Source: Platerodrilus igneus (taxonomy: Eukaryota > Arthropoda > Insecta > Coleoptera > Lycidae). Taken from it: a stretch of 64,000 nt of DNA. A program made the translations under genes and the position numbers. This document shows positions 56,587 through 64,000 of the stretch, in pieces; the stretch's first letter is position 1, and each line of letters opens with the position of its first letter. The stretch spans positions 299,001 to 363,000 of the forward strand of contig JARFIW010000839.1 of the NCBI GenBank assembly GCA_036346225.1. Direction: 5' to 3'. The notes under the pieces are model-generated. The model worked only from the letters and a program-made list of their open reading frames with translations, did no database searches and was not told where the DNA came from.

Positions 56587-58380
56587 ATGACGGACGCGGA
56601 CACGAAAAGGATCACGAGATCGGGACGGATATACGGAGTTGAAATGGAATTAGGGACACAAGACATAGAGTTAGACGCAGGGGGAGACATACAGGAGATG
56701 GACGTGAGGCAGACAGAGCCGGAGGTGATAGAAATGAACACGGACCAGGCGACGGCACCGGAGGTGAAGGTAGCAGAAGCCGACGGAACCCAGGACATTA
56801 TGCGATTCCTGATGAGTATGAAAGACGACTTTAAGACATCACAGACAGAATTAAAGACAGAGCTAACGAACAAAATGGAAGAATCACGTACGGAACAAAA
56901 AGAGGCGAATGCGGCGTTAGCTATAAAAATTATGGAATCACATACGGAACTAACGGTTAAAATTTCAGAATCACATAACGAATTGAGGAACGAGTTTAGG
57001 ACGGCGCACGCGGAACTGACGGCAAAAATGAACTACACGCAGGACTATTTACTAACACAAATACAAATTGTAAAGGACGACATGCGGACAGAGGTACAAC
57101 AACAAGTAGACAGGGTTGACGACAAGATGGAGAACACACGGGCACAGTTTCAGGGAGAGTTGAACGCGACACGGACGGACCTAAGAACGGAATTTAAGAC
57201 ACGTGTGGATACTGTAGAAGAGACGATGATTAGCGGGTTTTCGACACTAAATACGGAAATACAGACATGTGACAAAAGACATACGACGCACTACCGAAAT
57301 TTAGGACAGACGTTAGAGACCCTACAAAATGAAAATGTAAACGTTAGGACGCAACTGGACGCAAAACTGATAGACAACGTTACAGTATTGGAAAATAGGG
57401 TCGGACAGAAAGTTAGAAAGATACAGGACAAGTTGGACGAACTAGAAAGAAGGCGCGTTGGACTGGACTACGGACAGCACGTTAGATTAAACCGGGACGC
57501 ATTACCGAAGTTTGAGGGACGAAGGACAGAACAGCCCATGGGATTTTTAGACCGACTAGACGAAATTGTACGGACTGAAAATGAGAGAACAAAACTACAG
57601 ATCGTGGGGGCGACTTTGACGGGCAACGCCGAAAAATGGCATAATATCATCCGCCGACAATACGACACGTACGCCGATTTTAGACGACTTTTTATAGAAC
57701 AATTTTGGAGCAATACACACCAGACTGACATACGGACGAATTTAATTACCGGACATTACAGCAGGACTCACGGCACACGCGAAGAATACGCGATTGACAA
57801 GCTTAATCAGGCACAACACTTGACACCAAAATTGGGCGAGGACGACATTGTACTACTACTAGCAGGACATATGGAACCGGAAGTTACAAAGGTGGTAGTG
57901 GTACAGAACGTCAAGACATTGAGGGAATTTTTAGGGGTAATGAGGAACTTTGATTTAGCGACAGCACTGGAGGCGAAAACGCGGACAAACTATTGGGAGC
58001 AAAACAGGGGTTATAGGGAAGACAGTCGACGACAACCGTACCACGAACACCGACCTAATTACAGACAGGACAATTTCAACCACGGACATTGGAATCATTG
58101 GGGACACGAAGGACATAGACGACCGTATTACAATAGGGATCACAGGGCAAATGAATATAATGGACAAAACATATATCAGCACAGCAACAAAGAGGATGAC
58201 GGCCGGACGACTGGGGGCGGAATACACAATGGAAACAGCCGGACGGACAGGGACGTAAACGTCCAGCATATGACGACGAGTGCGATAACAACGGACCCAG
58301 ATAGGATTGAGGTGGTGCAGATTCACGAGGCGCCACAGGAACAAAAAAAAACGCGAATTTTTGGACGACCGACCGCTTAG
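56587..58380 (+). CDS. Gypsy Gag polyprotein
   Basis: Structural protein that forms the particle around the RNA. 597 codons, intact. Residues 1-80 are acidic with an ITRSGRIYGV start motif; about 85-300 form a long predicted coiled coil with repeated SHTEL/SHNEL units; about 305-470 are the retrotransposon Gag core (LPKFEG, NAEKWHNIIRRQYDTY, FIEQFWSN, NLITGHY, YAIDKLNQAQHL); about 480-545 is rich in H, N, R and Y instead of a CCHC zinc knuckle. The ATG at 56587 follows an AG-rich leader and is in good context. A frameshift site lies near its 3' end. Confidence 0.9.
   Translation: MTDADTKRITRSGRIYGVEMELGTQDIELDAGGDIQEMDVRQTEPEVIEMNTDQATAPEVKVAEADGTQDIMRFLMSMKDDFKTSQTELKTELTNKMEESRTEQKEANAALAIKIMESHTELTVKISESHNELRNEFRTAHAELTAKMNYTQDYLLTQIQIVKDDMRTEVQQQVDRVDDKMENTRAQFQGELNATRTDLRTEFKTRVDTVEETMISGFSTLNTEIQTCDKRHTTHYRNLGQTLETLQNENVNVRTQLDAKLIDNVTVLENRVGQKVRKIQDKLDELERRRVGLDYGQHVRLNRDALPKFEGRRTEQPMGFLDRLDEIVRTENERTKLQIVGATLTGNAEKWHNIIRRQYDTYADFRRLFIEQFWSNTHQTDIRTNLITGHYSRTHGTREEYAIDKLNQAQHLTPKLGEDDIVLLLAGHMEPEVTKVVVVQNVKTLREFLGVMRNFDLATALEAKTRTNYWEQNRGYREDSRRQPYHEHRPNYRQDNFNHGHWNHWGHEGHRRPYYNRDHRANEYNGQNIYQHSNKEDDGRTTGGGIHNGNSRTDRDVNVQHMTTSAITTDPDRIEVVQIHEAPQEQKKTRIFGRPTA
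58344..58350 (+). promoter_or_regulatory. Candidate -1 ribosomal frameshift site
   Basis: A nine-A run (58343-58351) gives A AAA AAA in the Gag frame, a slippery heptamer. A -1 shift here enters the protease frame, which is open from this point to 58667. The Gag stop is at 58378-58380. Confidence 0.55.
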
Positions 58381-58667
58381 GGATAAATATCGACGTGTGT
58401 TATAGTATAAGGGATTTATTGTTAAATAGTTATATCTTTAATAAAAAGAATTTGTTGTTTATAAATATTAGTTTAAGGGATTGTTTATATGTTGCTTTAG
58501 TTGATAGTGGTTCACAGTTGTCGCTGGTAAATGAGAATGTGGTAGTAAAACATGAAGAATTTTTAAAGGGACAAATAGGAACAATTGATGGGGTTAACTT
58601 ATGGTCAGCGATGAACAAAAAGCTATCGACGATTTATAGTGTTATCCGTGTACCGATATATATATAG
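58351..58667 (+). pseudogene. Gypsy Pol, protease part up to a frame break
   Basis: In the -1 frame relative to Gag. The protease block VALVDSGSQLSLV near 58490 carries the D-S-G active-site triad. The frame ends at TAG 58665-58667 inside a short TATATATATA run, after VIRVPIYI. The rest of the protease continues two bases over, with LDFILGMDFI at 58715. An extra TA unit in the run would explain the break. Confidence 0.85.
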
Positions 58668-59902
58668 GGAATAAAGAAGCAGGAAATGCAGAGTTTTTAA
58701 TTACAAAGGGGTTGCAACTAGATTTCATATTAGGAATGGATTTTATAGAGGAGTTTGGGTTGAATATAGATGGAAAGGATAGGTCAATTAGGATATTTGA
58801 TAAAGATAGGTTATGGGTGGTGCCTACGGTCAGTTCGGAATATAGGAATGGAAATGATATAGATAGTACAGGATTAGGAATGATTAAAGAGGATAATTAT
58901 GGACGGTTTGAAGTGAGATTATGTAATATGTTTGCGAGATTAATTAATGATGAACAGATAGTGAAAGTGAGTAATGAAATTAAGGTGAAGATAGGGGAAT
59001 TGTTTAATAAATATATAGGCTTGTTTAATGAAGAGCCAAGATTTGCGAGGCGGTATATGCATAAGTTGGAGGTCACGGAAGACAACGGGTTTAATACAAG
59101 GGTGTATCCAATTCCGTTTGCCATAAGAAATAGGGTTAAAGCCGAGATAAACAAAATGTTAAAAGAAGGTATTATCGAACAAGCGAAAACTCCATATGTG
59201 AACCCGGTAGTTATTGTACCTAAACCCAACAAAAGGGATATAAGGATTTGTTTGGATGCGAGGAAGTTGAATTCGATTACGAAACCGCAGTACGAACAAC
59301 CACAAGGGTTGGATAATTTGTTGTATAAAGTGTATGAGATGAAGATTTTCAGTAAATTAGATTTAAAAAATTCATTTTGGTTAATTCCGTTGCATGAAGA
59401 CAGTAAAAAGTTTACGGGGTTTAGTATCGAAGGAGAGATTTATATGTTTTCTGTAGTTCCGTTTGGTTTAAGTAGTTCTTCAGCAGCACTTGTAAGGGCC
59501 ATGCAGAAGCTGTTTAACGAGTATGAATGTTTCTGTTCCCATTATGTGGATGATTTGTTGATTTTTTCAAGGAACGAGCAAGAACACCTGGAGCATTTAG
59601 AAAAGGTGATCCAACGACTGGACGAAGGGGGTTTGAAGCTGAACGTGGAGAAATGCGAGTTGTTTAAGAGCAAGGTTACGTATTTGGGGTTTGAAATTAG
59701 CGAACAAGGGATGAAAATTTGTAATAAAAGACTGGACGAGTTGAAAAATATTGCACAACCGAAGAATGTAAGAGGATTGCGAGGGTTTTTAGGGGTTCTA
59801 AATTATTACAAACGGTTTATACCGAGGTATTCTGAATTGTGTGTGCCGTTAGTGAGTTTGTTAAAGAAAAAAGAAAGATGGAAGTTGACTGCTGAACGAT
59901 GA
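58668..59902 (+). pseudogene. Gypsy Pol, end of protease and reverse transcriptase
   Basis: ATG at 58712 is only the first Met after the break; similarity begins just after 58667. It has LDFILGMDF (protease C-terminal part), VYPIPFAIRNRVKAEINKML, VVIVPKPNKRDIRICLDARK, FSKLDLKNSFWLIPL (catalytic Asp), VVPFGLSSSSAALVRAMQ and HYVDDLLIFSR with YVDD, then LGFEISEQG and GFLGVLNYYKRF. It ends at TGA 59900-59902, where relatives have Trp; the frame continues unchanged into RNase H. Confidence 0.9.
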
Positions 59903-61603
59903 AAAGCGTTCCAGGATTTAAAAAGTGCGTTTTATACAGAGTTGGCGTTAAAATATCCAAATTTTAAAGACGATTTTATTTTGAGGACGGATGCGTCGAA
60001 ATATGCAATCGGGGCTGAGTTGGTGCAGATTCAGGACGGAGCTGAGGTACCAATTGTATTTATTTCCAGAGTATTAAAAGACTGCGAAACCAGGTATGCG
60101 ACGGCAGAGAAGGAGATGTTGGCAATAGTATATGCAGTGAAAAAGTTGCGTTTTTATTTGTTAGGAAAGAAATTTTTAATAGAATCCGACAACACGGTGG
60201 TAACATTCATGAAGAAAAAGGAGTTTCTAAACAGTAGGTTGTATAGGTGGGCATTGGTGTTACAGGAATACGACTTTGAAATTAAGCATAAACCAGGAAA
60301 GGAGAATGTGACGGCGGATTTTCTAAGCAGACCGCAGGTGGAAGCGAATCAAAACGGAAAGGGTTGTTTAATTGCTTTGCAGGAGTTCAGGGATGTTGGT
60401 CGGTGGACAAACGCCAAGCTTATAGAGACGCAGAGGCACAGTGAGATGAGCTCGATACGCGAGAAATTAGCAAGGGAAAATATGGAAGAGTACCGGGGAT
60501 TTACCATCGTAGGGCAGTTTGTGGTAAAAAGGATAGGGGATGCAGAGCTGGTAGTGTTATCCAGGGACGCGGCTGTTGAAATTATAGACGAAATTCATTT
60601 AAAATTTGGACATATAGGCATCACAAAAACATTTTTGGTATTTAGAGAGGCGTTTTATGCAAGAAATGATATCACGGTGGTTAAAGAAAGGATCAATCGG
60701 TGTGAAATTTGTATTCTAGGTAAAGACAAGAACGTGATGTTGCAGAATATACCGATGAACGTGAGCGTAAATGGACCGTTAGAATTGGTAGCGATTGATT
60801 ACTTGAGCAACCTGATTACTAGAGAACAGGGGTATCGACACATATTGGTGATGGTAGACGTTTTTTCGAAATTTGTCAAATTATTTCCGGCAAGACGAAG
60901 TAACACGGTGCACGCATTGCAGTCGATTAAAGAATTTGAAAGCCAGGTCGGGAAGATGGAAAGGATTTTGGTAGACCACGCGACGTATTTCAACAATCAA
61001 AGATTCAGGAACGGGTTAAATAGGACGAATATTAAGGTATCATTTAGCAGTATACGGCATCCGAAAGCAAATCCATGCGAACGTTATATACGAGAGGTAA
61101 TAAAATATCTACGGTTGGCGACACAGGAGCTTCACGACAGATGGAGTAGATATCTGCCACAAATTGAAAATTTTATGAATTGCGTACCGAGTTCGGTTAC
61201 GAAAACATGTCCGGTAACATTGATGCGAAGGATTATACCAGCTAGGCCATGGAGGGAGGAAGTCGAGGTGCAAGACATCACAGAGTTGTTGAGTAGTGCT
61301 AGGCGTAGAATTGAAAGGATGCAGCGTAGGGACATCGAGCGAAGGTGTAGAAAAATTAAAAAAAGGACGACTTTTGAAATAGGGGATCTGGTGGTAGTAA
61401 AACGATTAAGGGTTTCAAACCGCGACAGAAACATTTGCGCGAAGTTGTTGTTTCCGTATGAAGGGCCGTACAAGATCACGCGTATTTTTGCTGAAGGAAA
61501 TACGTTTGAGCTAGATAACATGACAGGGGGATATCGAGGGCGTTTTCACTTGGAGAATTTATACCCATATAGAATTGTACAGGAAGAGGGTTTAGTAGGA
61601 TAG
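59903..61603 (+). CDS. Gypsy Pol, RNase H and integrase
   Basis: Same frame as the RT segment. RNase H: ILRTDASKYAIGAEL, ATAEKEMLAIVYAV, FLIESDNTVV and a KHKPGKENVTADFLSR end. Integrase: HLKFGHIGITKTF with CEICILGKDK (HHCC zinc domain), LELVAIDYLS (Asp), ILVDHATYFNN (Asp) and HPKANPCERYIREV (Glu), then a basic region and GPYKITRI (GPY/F-type module) ending FHLENLYPYR. All catalytic residues are seen. It would be made as part of a Gag-Pol fusion rather than from its own start. Confidence 0.9.
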   Translation, partial: KAFQDLKSAFYTELALKYPNFKDDFILRTDASKYAIGAELVQIQDGAEVPIVFISRVLKDCETRYATAEKEMLAIVYAVKKLRFYLLGKKFLIESDNTVVTFMKKKEFLNSRLYRWALVLQEYDFEIKHKPGKENVTADFLSRPQVEANQNGKGCLIALQEFRDVGRWTNAKLIETQRHSEMSSIREKLARENMEEYRGFTIVGQFVVKRIGDAELVVLSRDAAVEIIDEIHLKFGHIGITKTFLVFREAFYARNDITVVKERINRCEICILGKDKNVMLQNIPMNVSVNGPLELVAIDYLSNLITREQGYRHILVMVDVFSKFVKLFPARRSNTVHALQSIKEFESQVGKMERILVDHATYFNNQRFRNGLNRTNIKVSFSSIRHPKANPCERYIREVIKYLRLATQELHDRWSRYLPQIENFMNCVPSSVTKTCPVTLMRRIIPARPWREEVEVQDITELLSSARRRIERMQRRDIERRCRKIKKRTTFEIGDLVVVKRLRVSNRDRNICAKLLFPYEGPYKITRIFAEGNTFELDNMTGGYRGRFHLENLYPYRIVQEEGLVG

Positions 61604-61835
61604 TTTATTATGTAGTTCATGCAACGGAAAGTTTAGTTTTTGTTTTTTTGTTTGTTTATAGTATAGGTTAGTATATAGCGTAGTAAGATAGACGTGAGAG
61701 AAAGGCGAATAGGGTTGAATAATTAATGTGTAAAATGCGGGGGGTGATTTTAAATAAAATTAGAAATTTATGCACACCAGGGGAAGAGTAAAAACATACG
61801 AAATTTCCAATTTCATTCAAAATCAGTAGGGCCAA

Positions 61836-63587
61836 TGTAATGTAAGGAGGGGGGTACAAGGTTTCTAAGGGTAGATTTGTGTTAAAAAGGGTGTATGCCA
61901 AACGACATAATTCATATATCAGATCCAATAAGTTAAAAACTATATTTTGCCGTACTTTACATATGCTAAAGTATTTACCATTTTAGTTTGAAACGTATGT
62001 GCCAAAAGGTAAACAAAATGACTTAATGACGTTGATACAATGCACGGTACTCAAGGTTTTATACTAAGTTGAAATTTTATAAGCCATTGAAAGTACATTT
62101 GCCGTCGGAAAACCGGACGCGTCTACGGATGTCTACAATCAACCAAGCGTCCAGGTCTTGTGTGAATTATTTTGGCTTTTCATTTAAGTAGAATCAACTT
62201 TTGGACGAATTGTAAATTCAAAATTATAAGTGAATAGAAATCAAAGATATAATTGGAGAATTGTGAAGTGTTTAGGACCAATGGTAGAAATTAGGATTGT
62301 ATGTAAAGACTATAGTTAAGGTATTTGTGACACTAGAGAAAAGAAAAGTTGTTATTGGATAGTTTTATGATTTTAAAATGTGATTAAGTAAGCTAGTTTT
62401 GTTATGCTTATTGCCTAGCGAAGTAAATAAGGGGATTCTATTTCGACCATTTTAGTAAAAGACGTGTTTTGCAAACCTGCGTTAAAGTTGTATAAATATT
62501 TGGATAAAATAAATGTTTTTTGAGTTTAAATAGTATGATTATTAAAGTGAAGGTATAAAAGCGACGATTATAGAAGGATATTTAAAGTGAAGTGCGACGG
62601 GAAAGCAACGGATATGTATTTAGATTTGAGCGAGATTGGTATTGGAATTGGAACGATTTTGGTTTAAAGGCAGTAGGAGATTCGAGTGGTTATACAAAGC
62701 GACGGCGAGGCAACGACGATATTAATAATTTTGGAGTGATTTGGATAAAGATTAACGGCAGTAGGACATTGAGTGGACATTGAAGTATAGCAGGGCATAG
62801 ATTGAATTGGAATAGGACGGCAGGATAGATTTGGATTTGATTACGGAAAGGTGAAAGGATTAATTGGAGCACGCAGAGAGAAAACAGGAGAGCAGCAAAG
62901 TACAGGGGAAGATTCAACGCAGAAACAAAGGAAACACGGAAGGATTAACGCAGGGGGAAGTAAATACAACGGTATATTCAAAATTCTAAAATCAGGGTAA
63001 ATTATTTCAGATTTGGGGTCAGCAAAATTATATTAAGACACCTGGAGGCGATACGCAAGTACATCAGTGATTGTGAATCCTTGTAAAGGCGCGTACGGCG
63101 AATAAGAACTTGAGCCAGCAACATCTAAAGAAGGCATCAGCGCAGTATAATTCAGGTGAGTACCGTATAATATCTTAAAACGTCAAACACAAGTCAGAAA
63201 TTGTATACATAAATTAATTTGGCACCAAGCAACATTGATCAGTAAAATTTGGCATATACAGTAAATAATTACATATTAAAAAGTAGTAAAACAAACGAGT
63301 GTGCAGTTTGGTTGGGCAGTGCACATCTACTCACGATTGAACCCACGGTGAGTAGGTGAACACCCTGAGATAAAGGTTTCATATAGTGGAGGCATAAAAT
63401 AGGAAACAGTTAAATAAATAACCAACCAAACTGTGCTAAAACACATCATATAGGAATCATTCATTGAATACTAAAAATAGGGCGACGACAAAAGTCGTGC
63501 ATCAATATTTAAATAAATAAAATTAAATTAAATTATAAATATATATAAAATAAAATTAGGGCGGAGGGGTGGAGTAATAATAATAGT

Positions 63588-63590
<3 letters not shown>
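61836..63590 (+). repeat. Gypsy 3' LTR
   Basis: Second copy of the LTR, about 99% identical by eye. No strong polypurine tract is next to it; the nearest G-rich run is GCGGGGGGTG near 61737, about 100 bp upstream. Confidence 0.95.

Positions 63591-63634
<44 letters not shown>
63591..63634. repeat. (TA)n microsatellite, right target of gypsy insertion
   Basis: Continuation of the TA tract interrupted by the gypsy element. Confidence 0.95.
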
Positions 63635-63637
<3 letters not shown>

Positions 63638-63639
63638 TT

Positions 63640-64000
63640 ATTAATAGCGACCTCCTTTATTCTAATTTTCCAAAAATATTGTGGGTTTTAGGTCGGCTGG
63701 ATTATTTAAGAAAACTCTTTTTATAAACCTGAGCTGGATTTATTTTAATCCTTTTCAAAGGTACTACAATTACAAAATTGATGAATAAATAGTAAATCAT
63801 ATTTTATACTTACTAAGGTGAGGTTATATAATAAAATTGGCAATTAACATAAAAAGTTATTTTCGTTATAAATTTTTTAAAATGTATATAACAACGCCAA
63901 ATTACAACAAGAGGTAAAAATCTTATGTATATAAAATATTGATAATAAATAAAAGTCAAAAGTTTGATAGAAATTGTTATTAAAAGGCAACCTTAAAAAA
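63640..64000. mobile_element. Penelope-like terminal fragment, running off the window
   Basis: GCGACCT near the (TA)n edge, GGTTTTAGGTCGGCTGG near 63688, CTTACTAAGGTGAGGTTATAT near 63809 and a stem motif at 63728-63762 match the family end at 10650-10870. No coding part lies in the window. Confidence 0.7.
63728..63762 (-). ncRNA. Candidate hammerhead-like ribozyme motif, GAA lost (copy f)
   Basis: Minus strand ACCTTTGAAAA, stem GGATT/AATCC with a 6-nt loop, then AGCTCAGGT. The outer ACCT/AGGT pairs perfectly and the stem differs in sequence from the other copies, but the GAA after the stem is missing. Confidence 0.35.

Larger units (their letters stand above)
54679..63590 (+). mobile_element. 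Nearly intact Ty3/gypsy retrotransposon with 1.75-kb LTRs
   Basis: 5' LTR 54679-56431, a tRNA-Lys-like primer site near 56444, gag 56587-58380, pol 58345-61603 (by -1 frameshift), 3' LTR 61836-63590. LTRs begin TG and end CA and differ at roughly a dozen places over 1.75 kb. It is inserted in (TA)n, so a 5-bp ATATA duplication is likely but cannot be told from the repeat. There is no env. Two breaks lie in pol. Gag and pol resemble the fragments at 14442-15887 and 46170-47413. Confidence 0.95.

Noticed and set aside
57468..58344. Minus-strand ORFs of 86-129 codons opposite the gypsy gag
   Set aside because: Shadows of the Gag coding region.

Overview
This is AT-rich eukaryotic DNA from an animal, most likely an insect. 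The reasons are repeated Ty3/gypsy elements (one errantivirus-like, with AGTTA...TAACT LTR ends and a tRNA-Ser primer site), BEL/Pao, Penelope-like elements, and Polinton/adintovirus-type family B DNA polymerases, all set among long (TA)n microsatellites. The order of insect cannot be told from the sequence. No bacterial-type genes, rRNA, CRISPR array or convincing tRNA were seen. Nearly all protein coding potential belongs to transposable elements, most of them broken. Only two short exon-like segments (6530-6601 and 54417-54490, + strand) look like host gene sequence; the window may be intron or intergenic sequence filled by transposons.

Layout. 1-6500: unassigned DNA with two gypsy-type LTR copies (about 2860-4279 and, less surely, 5130-6330). 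6697-8643: a Penelope-like element (RT plus GIY-YIG) with one stop codon and 350-bp inverted arms. 8716-10613: a long foldback element with three nested CAGGGTG tips and a small helix-turn-helix reading frame in its loop. 10650-12252: Penelope ends, again as an inverted repeat around a GIY-YIG fragment. 12297-15887: a minus-strand gypsy pol fragment followed by an LTR-like stretch. 16419-21225: a decayed minus-strand family B polymerase with a ULP1-like protease fragment, split by 2.3 kb that contains a 20-bp minisatellite. 22401-24706: an internally deleted errantivirus relative. 24695-30412: two more polymerase copies in inverted orientation, with a duplicated promoter and zinc-finger start between them. 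31509-44128: a degenerate BEL/Pao element split by a 9-kb errantivirus-like provirus (32103-41150) with a 4-bp target duplication CACG. 46170-49146: gypsy gag, three primer-site copies and an LTR. 49147-50637: a Penelope element with direct terminal repeats. 52127-52606: a gypsy gag start. 54679-63590: an almost intact gypsy element with 1.75-kb LTRs, inserted in a (TA)n tract. 63640-64000: another Penelope end.

How the parts work. Each element carries, or once carried, its own replication genes: Gag, protease, RT/RNase H and integrase for the LTR elements, RT and GIY-YIG nuclease for the Penelope elements, and a protein-primed type polymerase for the Polinton-like copies. The window records nested insertion events, the youngest being the errantivirus-like provirus and the 54.7-63.6 kb gypsy element, whose paired LTRs are about 99% identical by eye.
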